Assembly (NCBI RefSeq): GCF_014066305.1
Contig: NW_023501049.1
Span: 1,015,001-1,079,000, forward strand
DNA: 64,000 bases
Source of the DNA: Letharia columbiana
Taxonomy: Eukaryota; Ascomycota; Lecanoromycetes; Lecanorales; Parmeliaceae
Direction: 5' to 3'
Shown here: in pieces, positions 45,301-56,375 of the stretch
How positions within the stretch are numbered: position 1 is the stretch's first letter
How the letters are laid out: every line of letters starts with the position of its first letter
The notes under the pieces: model-generated
What the model was told of the DNA's origin: nothing
Database searches by the model: none
Seen by the model: the letters and a program-made list of their open reading frames with translations, nothing else
Translations under genes and position numbers: made by a program

Positions 45301-46002
45301 TTAATGGCTTTGATACACCTGCAAAGCCCCGGCTTGTTGGGCTGAGCCAACCATTTTTCGCTGCAACATCGCCACTAGAATCTCCTGATAAACAGCTGGC
45401 GGCAATGGAGCGAGTTGCTGCGCAGGCAGCTCAGAGTGGTGACAGAGTTCGCGTGCTGGTTGCGGAGGATAACAAGGTCAACCAAGAGGTGGTGCTCCGC
45501 ATGTTGAAGCTTGAAGATATTTACGGTAAGTTCCAAATCATTTCCCTGACGGTAGGCTGTCAAATGCTGATACTCTTCCAGACGTCACTGTTGCAAAGGA
45601 TGGCCAAGAGGCTTTCGAGCTTGTAAAAGAGAGCATGGAGCAGCGAAGATACTTCAACTTGATCTTTATGGATGTCCAGGTAGTGCTTTACATTGCCGAA
45701 TCCGCCGATCATGAGCTTACATTGCTTTTCAGATGCCTAATCTTGACGGTATACAAAGCACTCGTCTCATAAGAGAGATGGGCTACTCTGCACCAATCGT
45801 TGCCCTCACTGCCTTTGCCGAGGAAAGCAATGTGAAAGAATGCATGGACTCAGGCATGGACTTCTTCCTGCCCAAGCCAATCCGACGACCAGCTCTCAAA
45901 CAAGTCCTCAAACGGTACTGCGCCACGATTCCAGAAGCTGCAGAAGAAGCTGAGAAGGACGGCCGACCAGCAAAAGAAGAACCAGTATCGCCAATGTCAT
46001 GA
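42332..46002 (+). CDS. SLN1: Sln1-type hybrid sensor histidine kinase (osmosensor)
   Basis: Five exons (42332-42415, 42475-42509, 42566-45525, 45582-45679, 45733-46002) encode 1148 residues, the normal size for fungal Sln1/TcsB. Order: a first helix in [20 protein letters not shown]; an extracellular sensor region (~40-385) with many N-x-S/T sites; a second helix (~387-410, [16 protein letters not shown]); a HAMP-like linker and coiled coil. Then the HisKA box [16 protein letters not shown] with His566, the ATPase N-box NLVSNSLKF and G boxes DTGPGIP (D830) and GGTGLGLSI. Last is a receiver domain with Glu1007-Asp1008, phospho-acceptor Asp1057 in MDVQMP, Thr1085 and Lys1107. It phosphorelays via Ypd1 to Ssk1 and the Hog1 MAP-kinase cascade. 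The first exons encode TM1 and [12 protein letters not shown] and are missed if only the long frame is taken. Confidence 0.96.
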
Positions 46003-46117
46003 AGACGGAGAAATCCATTGGGATGTATTAGTTGCCGCGAACACCGCTACGCGGAATTTTCGCCACCAGGCCGACCGTTCACATCAGTCAGCGATACTGT
46101 CCTCTTCATAACGATCT

Positions 46118-46315
46118 TTAAAATCCGCTGCTTCCCACGCCTCCTCGTCGCTTGGTAGTGTGAAGGTCGTTTGGTTCAAAGAATACTACCCAGCCCTTCA
46201 TGCTTTTAGCCTTTGCTCTTCCCGAACCGATATAACCATGTACAAAATCCTCTGACCCACCGAGACCGATCATCAGGGCACGCCCTAGATGGACGTGTTG
46301 TACCTTTACCGCCAT
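46118..46315 (-). CDS. Possible small protein, 65 residues
   Basis: An ATG frame reads MAVKVQHVHLGRALMIGLGG, then GYIGSGRAKAKSMKGWVVFF and ends after KRRGGVGSSGF. Its composition is protein-like and it lies tail to tail with SLN1. There is no homologue I recognise and the length alone is weak support. Confidence 0.3.
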   Translation of the reverse strand: MAVKVQHVHLGRALMIGLGGSEDFVHGYIGSGRAKAKSMKGWVVFFEPNDLHTTKRRGGVGSSGF

Positions 46316-46957
46316 TTAATTCTTGAGATTAATGTGTCACGTTATAGTACCAAGAGTTGTCATCTTGGTTGGAAAGTTTCGGCGTTCTAGGCGATATGCA
46401 TTGGTACCGCTGCCGAGCAAGAAAGCAGAGAGAAGCGAGGCGTTTGGGGTGGAGGACTGATTGAAAAAAGTGATCCGGAGGTGGAGCTATATAACTTTGT
46501 AATTGCCAGTGTGCAATTGGTAGATACGTGGAGAGAATTGATTCCGCGAACAGATTCACCCGTAGATTTTGAAATACGTGATGAACGATGGAAGACTGGT
46601 AATGGGACCAATGGTGCCAAGACTTATATAGGTTCGAAGCTAGCAGCAAACGACCTCAGTTACCTTACCTTACCTCCTCCATAGTCGACATGTATTGAAC
46701 GGGTGACATTTGTCGCATTCATAGCCAACCGCATCAGGTATTGAAGGAGCAGAGCTTCTCCCGAATTGTTACTGCCTGTCCTTTTCTTCTGGGCTTCAAT
46801 TGATCGCGACAAACGGTCACCGAAATCAGTGCTGCGTGAAAGGGATGAGCCGCCGTTGATTGCGCAGAGGACAGCTTCATTTACAGCCACATCAAATCTA
46901 CATCCATCAATACTATCGTATTTATCCGCTCAGTATTCTTCCAGTCCTGCCGGCTTC
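46316..46957. other. Upstream region of RAX1
   Basis: No gene supported. The in-frame extension of RAX1 upstream of 46958 lacks protein-like character apart from its last residues. Confidence 0.4.
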
Positions 46958-48265
46958 ATGATGTCTGATCCTATGATGGACACGCCATCGCCACATCCAG
47001 ATCTCAATCGAAACCGCCTGCCTACCCTCTTCGAGGTCCTCAGCCGGCAGACTTTAGCTCCCGTCGACCTCTTTTCCTTCTACATCTACATGCGAGATCA
47101 GCAAAGATCTGTTGACTATCTTGATTTCTGGTATGCTTGCTTCTACAGCCGGAGAGCACGTGGCCGATGAAGGACGAAATGCTGACCTCACGGCAACAGG
47201 CTCGACGTCTCCCAGCACATGTCCCTTTGCCGACACTATGTTCGCGAATTGCGTCGCTCGGTCCTCATCGAAACACCAGAGTTGGAGAAGCATGGTTCAA
47301 AACGCTCATCTTACATACTAGACCACATTGGAGACATGAACGATCCGTCGGGTCCATCGACGAATCTCAACTCCGATGAGAAGATCAAGGACCAGCATCT
47401 CTCCGCCTACTTACGCTCGGACAACGGGAACGGAGCTGGCAATGGCAACGGCAATGGCAACGGAAACAACCATTCACCACAGAGCAGTCTGGGGTCTCAG
47501 TCCAACTTTCAAGGATCAGGGGATCGACCTTCGAATGGGACAGACAGGGAGCGTCCGCCTAGACCTAGCTTCATGACCAACGGCTCTCCTGGTCGGACGG
47601 ACTCAAACTCCCCAGCACATACCGTTGCAAGGGCAGACATAAGGGCCAGTGCAGAGAAAATCCTCTACACCTTCCTGTTACCGGGCTCGGAGCGAGAGAT
47701 CATCCTACCGCAGGGTATCCTGACCGATATCACTACATCTATTGAGGAAGAAGGTCGCGACGATCCCGAGGTCTTCGACGCGGCGAAAGACTACACTTTC
47801 CAGGCCATGGAACGCGACGCCTTTCCAGGCTTTCTCCGGGCAAAGGCGCTTGGCAATTTAGTGCCACCAAGCTCTTTCCTCCGATTATGCCTGGGTCTGC
47901 TGGGATTGTTTGGTGCGTTCTGGGCTGGTTTTGCATGCATTTTACTGGATAAGCCAAAACATATCCGTTGCTGGGTCAGTTGAACTCTCAATCCGTCACC
48001 ACTTACTGAAGCTAATTACTGCTTGTAGCTCATTCTTCCCTTCACCATTGGCGTTTACGCCCTTTCATCCCAACAATACTCGATCGACCCTGTTCTCGCC
48101 CTGGCTGGTCTCAGCGAATACACCTTCATGAATTGGTCACGGATAAGAGAACCTTACATCCGAAAGCTCATGAACAAACGCGCAATGATGGTCTTGTTCT
48201 TCACCGTGCTGATTGGCGTGTGCCTGATCGTACTTTTCATTTTCGTCCCTGGACACCGACTTTAG
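46958..48265 (+). CDS. RAX1: Rax1-like RGS-domain membrane protein
   Basis: Three exons (46958-47130, 47200-47974, 48029-48265) encode 394 residues; both introns (69 and 54 bases) are in phase. The N-terminal RGS-like region includes LPTLFEVLSRQTLAPVDLF, YIYMRDQQRSVDYLDFW and LDVSQHMSLCRHYVREL. A Ser/Asn/Gly-rich insert with a GNGNGNGN run follows, then the second half of the RGS fold (ASAEKILYTFLLPGSEREI, AFPGFLRAKALGNLVP). Three hydrophobic helices end the protein (LRLCLGLLGLFGAFWAGFA, LILPFTIGVYAL, MVLFFTVLIGVCLIVLFIF). This order is specific to Rax1, which with Rax2 marks cell poles in yeast and has roles in polarity and conidiation in moulds. Two adjacent ATGs (46958, 46961) make the exact start uncertain by one codon. 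Confidence 0.93.
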
Positions 48266-51104
48266 TTTGGGTTGTGCGGGCCCTTTGCTGGGGTCACTAT
48301 ATGAGCAAAATTAATGAAACGGCGCCCTTGGGCGGATGAGCAGGGCGTCTGGGATATACAGGGGCAAGCTTCATGTGTTCGCTTCAGATACAGTTCACGA
48401 TAGGACAATCCTACCGCGCCGTTTGGGTAGCATGTCAGCGCGGCTCTTCGGCTTCGTTGCTTCCTCGAGACCGTCACCAGTTTCTTCGCGCCATCAAGGC
48501 TTAACAAGAGCCGTGTTGGAGGCACGACTATCCGTGGTAATGCTGATGGAAGCACGACAGTCTCTTTCTGAAAAAGTTGCACGTCAATCTAGGCGTCTTG
48601 GATACGTCCATACTCGCTAATGTAGCTAGATTTCTGTCCAAATGTTTCGGGATCTCGGCCGATTTCAGTTGTGAAAAATAATGATAATACAACTTTTCTA
48701 ACTTCACGCTGTCCCTAATGCGAATGGCTTGGAGAAGACCTTTGTGTAAAAGAAAGCCTCCGATCCCTCCATAATGAAGCCAGTGATTCAACATCGTGCC
48801 TATTCCACCATGACAGAAAGTGCCCAAGAGTGGAGCGCCCGAATCACAACACTTCACATGAACACTGGGAAGAATCTGCCATGATCGAATGTAGGAACTG
48901 TGATTTGAGAAGGATTTGCTGTAGCTTGACATGGTATCTACAGGTTGACGACTTCCCCGATGCCCTGACTATACACTCCCAGTGCTCTCCCTGATAAGCA
49001 CCACCTATCCCCAGCTCCCTCTAGTCATCTCAAGCCCCGATGCACGCCCGGCCAACCGGAAAAGCAGACCCTGTTGTCTCCTTCACAGGACTGCTCTACC
49101 AGCTTCCCATCCCGTGACCTTCATCAACCCTTACACCGAAACAAAATTAGTAGTATCCCAAATCCCCAACCCCTTCCGATCCAACCCCGGGGACAGTTAA
49201 GAAAGCCCCACGTACCTGCAAAGAAATAGGAGTGAAGCACCCTCCCCACCAGAGTAATCGGAATCGAATTATGCCACCGGCTCCTCCTCTCGAAAGGGGA
49301 AAAACCCGACATGACACGCTGCGTATTGCACTAAAGTGTCACCCCAATCCCCCCAAAAAAGGGAAAAAGGGCACACAATCTTCGCAACGGCTCTCCCATA
49401 GGAAATCCCGCTTTCCTCCCCCCCCTTCCCCCCCACCCCCCAACTCCGCCGCCCCCCAAAAACCCCGAGAGGTCAAAGAAGAGAGACGAAGAGAAGGAGA
49501 GAGAGAGAGAGAGAGAGAAGATACGGGCTTCCTGCGTTTCTGATGCCAGATTGCGACCGCTTTCGCGGCGGGCCCTCACGGGCGGTACATACAAACACCG
49601 TCTTTACCCGGTCAAAGGTATAGTGTGTGTGTGGTGGTGGTGGGGTGAAGATTACTCCGAATTTCTCATTTGCATAAACCCCGGCCGCCCCTCCACTTCG
49701 TGTGAGGAAGAGGGGGGATGCGCGGGGGGATAAGCCCTGGACGGGTTATCTTTGTGGGAGCAAAGAAACGCAGCGGTGGTGGTGAGGGTGCTTGAAGGAG
49801 GGAGAAAAGGTTGAGTCAGGGAGGGTTTTTGTGGGCGAAAAAAAAATTCGGGTGCTGCCGAGGATTCGCCGGCGGTTCTTTGGCGCGGCTTGGCGTTGAG
49901 ACTCGAGACGATTACTTTACTTAGTATGCCCAGCTCAGTTAAGGGTCATCCGAGATTAATTTATGTACGGATTCTAGGGTGAGCAGAGGTGATGCGACAC
50001 CCTAAGTATTCTGATGATGGAATACCTCAGCTACGGCGCCAAAGTAGGGGCACAGTGTGCAGGATCTACTCCCTAGGCTCAACCGGTTACTGCTTCGACC
50101 CGGCCGCTCACCAGACGAGCCAGAGACCGATGACTGGCTTTGCCTGCCATCTCTTGCTCGTCCACCCCGAGCCCAATGTTTCAACATGACCTCTACACTT
50201 GTCAACCACGATCATGATTCACGGGGTGGGGGATCGATTGCCTTCGTTGGCGAGAGCTTTGCACTGGCCTCGTCACACTTGAGAGTTTAGGGTCGTTGGT
50301 GATACGACTACTCCGCTAAGGAATTCTACCATCGCAGTTGGTCGGAGACAGGAGGTGGGAGAGTGAGTTGGATATCAGAAGAATGGTTCCGAGGGTACGA
50401 AAAGGATTAGGGAGGGGAAACAGTGTGCATGATTTTGTGGTTTTGGCAAGGAAAGATAGCTCGGACAATCAAACAGCATGAGCGTAGGTAGATTCGAGAA
50501 AGCTTTTCCAATGAGATTACAGAGCAGTTTAAATGCTTCCGGTAGTAAACCGTTCGCATCTGATAGCTGCTTTCCGTACCGTTGTCTCTTGCATTCACAA
50601 GTTTGCCTGCTCTAAACTATTCACCAAAGTAGTCTCTTAAAGGGAGTCTTACTTCGGTGGCCGCGGCCAAGGACAAGCCGGACACGCCGTATTTTTGATG
50701 GCTCGGGATGCTGCGAGAGGCGAGAACGGCGTGAGCGGTCTGGAGGGTATCTCTTTCGCTGTGGGATGTTGTTTACGTGATGAACGTCGGCTCGGATGAT
50801 TTGAGATATCTGACTATTGTACATTGCACAAACCGAGATGCGGGCATACTTTTTACGCAAAGCTGGAACGGTCCATCGAAAAAATGAGAGCCAGGTAGTT
50901 TACCTTCTCTGCAGCCAATGGCTTCGCCCTAAAGGTGGAGCTCTTGCTGTGGCTGAAGCTAGAGACGTTGATTTCACTGCGTTAAAGCAATACGCAGAGG
51001 ATACAAAGCAGAATGAAGATCAACTATATGTCACAAAGTTATAGGTCGTAGGCGGTTCAGAATTTACCCGTCTATATAAACATAAAACCCCATGCAACAT
51101 TACC
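48266..51104. other. Gene-poor interval with low-complexity tracts
   Basis: In 2.8 kb I support no gene. A minus-strand frame at 48528-48932 (134 residues with an ATG) is the only candidate and shows no features. Poly-C, GA and GT/GGT tracts lie at 49414-49520 and 49622-49645. Confidence 0.4.
49414..49520. repeat. Low-complexity C-tracts and (GA)n microsatellite
   Basis: C-rich tracts (runs of 6-8 C) at about 49414-49465 are followed by a purine stretch ending in an uninterrupted (GA)n of about 22 bases near 49498-49520. Confidence 0.8.
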
Positions 51105-51983
51105 TCAGAAGTGCAAACGGTCATATTCCCTCAGCATCTCAGCGTCAGTCTCCGTCTCGGGGATATCTCGAGACTCGTGGTCGAGATCCACATAATGATA
51201 AATCCAAAACGACGCAAACACGAAAATCGGACCAGCGAAGGCTCCAGTCGCCAAGTAAACCACCGCGATCTGCATGATTGTCAGCGAAATAGCACCAACA
51301 ATGCGTGAAAAGCTCACATCAGAAGCTGTGTTCCACTTATCTCCCCTTATAAGCGGCGTACAAACAAAGAGCGTCAACCCAGCCAGGAAGAAGCAGACGG
51401 AGTAGGACAAGAACATGGTTGGGCACTGCCATATGAAGACCATTTTCCATCTTGGTCTCCATTCTCCGACCGAATCGCTGTCACATACAGCGTCTGTGCG
51501 CGACCCACGCGGTCGCACCTCGGTAAGTATCAGGGGCAGAAAGCGACGCACACCCGCTTTCTCCGAACATCCCCCATGTACTCGTGTTGGCGGTTTCCCC
51601 AGAAGCTGTAGCACTGCAACCTGTTGCGCCGCAAGCAATATGCCCAGGATTGAGAGGATCAGACTCGAATACCAAAATGCGGAGGCTAGCCAATATGCGT
51701 CGACAATAGCGCTCCAGGAGAAGGAGCCGATGGTGGCGGCAGCTAGAATGGCACTCTGAAGCAATGATAACGTGTCAACGGAAGAACTTTCTCTTTTCAG
51801 ATTTCGAGACGGCGAACGCTCAGATGGATAAAGGTGACTTACACCAATGGAGATGAACTGCAATTCAGAGAGCTTGCGGGTCCGCCAGCGATCCAGATGA
51901 TAGAGTACTTTATGCAATTTCCCAGGTGATGAGGTGTAAGCAGCAATGAGGATGATAGGTTGGTACGTATTGAATTGGAACAT
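51105..51983 (-). CDS. Multi-span membrane protein of unknown function
   Basis: The frame starts MFQFNTYQPIILIAAYTS at an ATG at 51983. Read straight through it gives 292 residues. An intron at 51756-51842 (GTAAGT..TTGCTTCAG, 87 bases, divisible by three) is very likely; removing it joins FISIG to SAILAAATIGSFSW and gives 263 residues without the charged SERSPSRNLKRESS insert. Four or five hydrophobic helices follow (SAILAAATIGSFSW, YWLASAFWYSSLILSILGIL, FLSYSVCFFLAGLTLFVCTP, VGAISLTIMQIAVVYLATG, PIFVFASFWIY). The C-terminus is acidic (DIPETETDAEMLREYDR). Such proteins are common orphans in moulds; no function is known. Confidence 0.75.
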   Translation of the reverse strand: MFQFNTYQPIILIAAYTSSPGKLHKVLYHLDRWRTRKLSELQFISIGVSHLYPSERSPSRNLKRESSSVDTLSLLQSAILAAATIGSFSWSAIVDAYWLASAFWYSSLILSILGILLAAQQVAVLQLLGKPPTRVHGGCSEKAGVRRFLPLILTEVRPRGSRTDAVCDSDSVGEWRPRWKMVFIWQCPTMFLSYSVCFFLAGLTLFVCTPLIRGDKWNTASDVSFSRIVGAISLTIMQIAVVYLATGAFAGPIFVFASFWIYHYVDLDHESRDIPETETDAEMLREYDRLHF

Positions 51984-53119
51984 GCGATAATAAGGTAAAG
52001 TTCCGAGATTGACGAGGAATTTGAGGACCGCAAGGGGGAGATGCTGCAGCGGAAGACGGACTTGTTATTTTTATGCTCTGGTAATGATTTCGAGACATTG
52101 CCGAGGTTGGATAGCGTAACAAAGCAAAAGCGACGAAATGTCGTAGAAGGAGAAATGAGATCTGGGACCAAAAGGGATCCGTTCTGGTCCTTTTGCGTAC
52201 CAAGATCTACCAATGCCTTGATATTGAAGGAATTACCTTGAAACCTTGCCGTATCCTATTCGCCCACGTCTTTGGCCAACGCCTCTCTGTCATCTTAACG
52301 CCACGCTTCAGAGACGTCAGCAACATCTCCGTCTCGATCATCAGTGTTCTACACGTGTGGCAAGATACCTCAATAAGTTTAACAAGGAGTCGAATTCATG
52401 ACTGACCTCATTCCCAGTCTGGACAGTTGACTCCTTCAGTCGGTGACTTGTTTCGGTCATGAGGGTGGCAAGGCTGCGCAGGCAACTTTGCCTGCTGGGC
52501 GCATCGTCTGACAACTTTGGTCAGTATTGGGTTCCATTGACGCCCCGGACAGATGGTACAGAGGAGCAAGGCAATGTGGCTGGCACTGAGCTATCGGCGT
52601 GGACGTCGATTGGGAAGCTGGACATGTTCATTGGTGACACGCTGGAGAGACGAGGCTGAGGAGTGAGGACGTCGATCCTGGTGCACACCCGCTAGCCTTG
52701 TTTGGAACCTTTTCAGCCTCGTCTGCGTGGTAACGGATGCGGAGATTCTGATTGGACGTGGTAATAACTTCCCCTCTTGCAAAGATGCAACTGCCCCGGT
52801 AATGCATCTTTGGTGTACTAGTACCAGGCCATGGAAAGTCGGTAATGCGAGGAAATCTCACCGTCTCTCTGCTCCCCAAACAGGTAGGCGATTTGACTAT
52901 CATGGAAAGTGCTAAATTAGGCGCAGGTCACACGCACCTCCGCAAAATTATACCTTGTCGACCTTGTCAACTTGGGAACGATTGTGGTTTATCTTTCGAG
53001 AATGCATTGCTTTCTCCTTGTTAGCTTGTTCGCGGCGTCGTAATCAAGACCAGCTCTTAGATTGATTTACAAAGGAACCAACTAAATGGAACGCCATTCG
53101 CGTACCGTAGATTTCTATT
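51984..53119. other. Intergenic, no supported gene
   Basis: Upstream region of the membrane-protein gene and general intergenic sequence; short frames (52459-52659 and others) have no support. Confidence 0.4.
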
Positions 53120-53360
53120 TCAGCGAGGCTGAAGAATTAAGGTATATTCATTATCAGTCATTTCATGCTGGCGTTCACCAACACTGAGGCTGGCCAGTGA
53201 GAAGCCCAACTCCCCGTAAACCCACGAACAGTAGCCTTTCCTGTTATACAGCGCTTCGAGGACATTCATGATGCCAAGGCAGAACAAACCCAAAACCGTT
53301 GACCAAAAGCACCAGAAGATCTGGTCTTTGCAGATCCTTTGAGAGAAGACGCCTACCATA
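53120..53360 (-). CDS. Possible alternative 3' exon or small membrane protein
   Basis: A frame just beyond the patatin stop reads IFWCFWSTVLGLFCLGIMNV then GYCSWVYGELGFSLASLS, with one clear hydrophobic helix. A splice from 53409 to 53360 (48-base intron, GTATCA..GTACAG) would be in phase with the patatin reading, replacing its last few residues with this membrane segment. Alternatively it is a separate 79-residue protein from an ATG at 53359. RNA data would decide. Confidence 0.35.
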
Positions 53361-53383
53361 CTGTACACACTTGCGACAATTAT

Positions 53384-55356
53384 TCAGGGCTTAGGAGCAG
53401 CCTGATACCGCCAGTGTTTTCTGCATTGACTTACTTCATCCTTCAACTCATCGCCTTCGAAAAGGTGATTATCGCTGAGATGAGTCATGAATTGGTGGCG
53501 ATCGAAAAAGTCCCCGGGGTCGCAGCCTCTGACTCGACACTCAAAGTGCGAACCTGTGGCATATCGCTCCCATTTGCCGGTAGTCATGCGTTCTCTTCTA
53601 CGGGCAACAAGAGCATCGGCGCACTCCTGGAGCTGCCGGATGCTATCACGCTTTGCCGCCCATTTAGCGAAAGCACTCTCCATGTCGGCGATGGTCTTTG
53701 CCCCATCGTCCTTCTTGTTGTACATCTTACGTTTCGGCTCCCACTCGTCAAGTTCGGTTTGTAGACCTCCTGGGTGGTTCAGTCGATAGTATGGAAATTC
53801 GTTATGATTGGCATGCTCGCGTTGCATTTCGTTGTGGATTATTTCAGGATCAGTTGCCGTATCAGCAAACTCTCTAGCTGAATCTGGGATTGTAGAGAAG
53901 AATGTTGCCTTCTTCGCATCTTCCTTCAGCTTGCGCGCCGTTCCTACGCTGACAACGATACCAATGGAAGTGTATCCGTGGAGATCTTCGATTTCCTGCT
54001 TTCCTGTCCGTGTAGGGTTGTTAGCTTGACCAAAACCTCCGTCTGTGAACTCCGTAAATCCCCCACTTCGGGCATTTTCAATCTTCAATGGCTCGAAGTA
54101 AAACTTTGCCGCGGTGGCAGCTCGAGCCACTTGCCAGACCTCGAGTTGTTGAGCCTTCTCGTAATTGATATGAATTAGGCTTTTCTTTTGCTCTCGCCTT
54201 CTCTGTATTGCGTTGGTATTAGTAGAGATATCTGTGTTCGTTCGGCCTGAGCGCATGGTCGTTCTAGGAGTTGGTCCTCTAGAATGATCTGGCGAATCTT
54301 GTTTATCATGGTCGTAAGAGCGAATCAGATACAGCCTTGATGACCGCCCGTCCGCTTCGCTTTTCATAGTGGTGACACATCTATTCAAACATTAGCTTGC
54401 CATCATGCAGTGTCTTTGAATCCTTGACCTTCTTAGTGTACATTTGGTAGAGACGTACGGACAGCGAAATACAACATGACGTGGGAAAACATTCGTCGAC
54501 GACGCTCCTCGCGTGTCCATACGACGTAGTAAGGTGCACAGGTGGAAACAACGGAAGGGATTCTTACGTAGCACATAAGCCTCGGCCGGATGGAAACGTG
54601 ATCTTCCCCGTCTCACTAGGCCCTGGCTGTTCGTTACGCCTTATGGTAACATCTTTGAATACTTTCTCCAATCTCGCAGCTTTGTACTTTTGCCTAACGC
54701 CTAACCCAAATCGTAGCGTAGAGATCATACGAGGCTTCCCAAAGACTTCGTGCCCTAGCCTTCGGTATTCGAAGAGGCAGTCTGGAACAGTCATCCGAAA
54801 TCGTCCTAACATGATTGCAATGAGTCTGCGGAGGTTTTAGCGAAATATATAGATGAGGAGTAGAGAAAGCCTACGCTCCGGTACTTGAGCCGCAGATGTA
54901 ATCGAAATAATGACAAGGGAGATATCTTCGAGTGCGAGGCAGCTTGCGTAGTTTTAGTTCCGGATCATAGGCCTCCTTGACCCGGTGTTCCTCCTCTTCT
55001 GTCAGAGGAGCTTGATAAACATTTTCAGGCCAATTCTCTGGATGAAAGCTGTGATAAATTCCCTCCTTCTCCTCTTCATCGCCTATGTAATCGATAAGCG
55101 TTTCAAGAGCCAAAAGGCTCCAATAGCCGCGAATACCACCCCCATCTATCAATCACAATAATCAGTTTGGATCTAGTCATGAAACGAAGTCTGAATAACC
55201 TAGGCTAAGAAGATTAAAAAGCAGCCACTCTGCATCGCCGGAACCTGCAGTGTTTCCATGCAAAGGGTGAGATTTGGTGGGAAGAGATTCCTCGGCGGAT
55301 TCTTTCCTTTGCGCCTGAGCGACAGTTTCGAACGCTTGGCCTGGGTGAGATTGCAT
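53384..55356 (-). CDS. Patatin-like phospholipase with C-terminal C2H2-type finger
   Basis: Four exons (55200-55356, 54875-55145, 54568-54825, 53384-54380) encode 560 residues; the phases agree at all three junctions. Motifs: LSLDGGGIRGYWSLL (oxyanion loop, from residue ~51), GSSTGA with the nucleophile Ser140 in G-x-S-x-G, IMLGRFRMT, FKDVTIRRNE, RLYLIRSYDHD, LEVWQVARAATAAKFYFEPL, and Asp342 in TDGGFGQANNP completing the Ser/Asp dyad. Fungal members act on phospholipid acyl esters, in some cases fused to extra domains. After ~residue 370 comes a Glu/Lys-rich helix and then a C-x4-C...H-x4-H module (C510, C515, H529, H534) near the end. The last intron is long (187 bases). Confidence 0.9.
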
Positions 55357-55894
55357 TGCAGTATGAAGCAGGGAGAAAGTCAATGACTTTGAAAGCGGCA
55401 ACTATAATCCAAACGCGTAGCTTGGCTTTAAGTACCTTCATTCTGCCCAGTAAGTATGCAGAGCCGCAATGATGGCGGTGATTGCAGGGGGTTCATGCAT
55501 GTGCCTTAAGCAGACTCTGTTGCATGAAGAGAACAAGAAGGTTCTGGGGCCAAATCTCTTGCGGTGTGGTGTCTGTGCTCATCAGACCTATCAGCCAGTG
55601 TGTTTGTATTTCCTAAGCCGAGGGTCGCCCTTGGGCTTTAATGGCTAGAGCTGCTCTGTTCTTTCCCATTCGGCCTTCCGGCCATGTCCGGTTAAGTAAA
55701 TTGGTATCTTAAGGTCTGACTCGAAACCGAAAAGTGATAAAGCACCTATCAGCCAGTAGATGATTGGGGTTTGAGCTGATCTGCCGGCGCCGAGGCTGAG
55801 ATGGAAAGCCATCGCTGGTCAGGTTGCACACAAAACGGTAAGCCCGATTATAGGACGCACAGAGCGATCTACATCCCTGTGTGTTTCTACGCCT
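55357..55894. other. Upstream region of patatin gene
   Basis: No gene supported in this stretch. Confidence 0.4.
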
Positions 55895-56263
55895 TCATGA
55901 AATGGCTGCCATACGGTTGATCCTGTCGAAACCGGGCGTCATTCGCTGACACGGAACGTATTTGAGGAGGGGAGCAACGTCAGGGCATTGGTCATCCTTA
56001 AAGAATCGCATCACGAAGGAGTCGCACATGGTGACATCGCGTGTCGCTCCACCACCCCACAAAGCTGGAATTACTGATTCTGCCTTGGGTCCGGGAAGTG
56101 TGGGGCGGAGAGTTTTCCATTGGACGGCTAACCGACAATGCAATGATGACCAGGAGCAAGTTTGAACAACCCAATTCTCAAACGTCAAGGCTAGCCTGTT
56201 CTCAAGTGACTGTTCCACTATGACTTCAACGTGTGACTCTCCCTCAGTGATGCCTTTCCACAT
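55895..56263 (-). CDS. Unrecognised protein, 122 residues
   Basis: An ATG frame from 56263 reads MWKGITEGESHVEVIVEQSL, then WVVQTCSWSSLHCRL, LWGGGATRDVTMCDSFVMR and DVAPLLKYVPCQRMTPGF. The dense pattern of aromatic and Gly residues looks like genuine folded protein, perhaps the C-terminal exon of a longer gene whose 5' part I could not trace. No family is recognised. It faces away from the gene at 56376. Confidence 0.45.
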   Translation of the reverse strand: MWKGITEGESHVEVIVEQSLENRLALTFENWVVQTCSWSSLHCRLAVQWKTLRPTLPGPKAESVIPALWGGGATRDVTMCDSFVMRFFKDDQCPDVAPLLKYVPCQRMTPGFDRINRMAAIS

Positions 56264-56375
56264 AACTCTTTAATCGAGCACTGAGTCCTCGTTCTCATCT
56301 TAAGATTATTCAGGTTCGCTTTGCCTTTGTTACCCAGATTGTCATCTCGATCTTTTAATTCAATCCTCTTACTGT

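Noticed and set aside
46766..46957. In-frame upstream extension of RAX1
   Set aside because: It begins at a non-ATG codon and has no similarity to Rax1; the MMSDPMMD start is more natural.
54392..54567. Protein-like reading (NVFPRHVVFRCPY) inside the last patatin intron
   Set aside because: No acceptor puts it in phase, while the splice to 54380 directly joins family sequence on both sides. It may be an old exon remnant.
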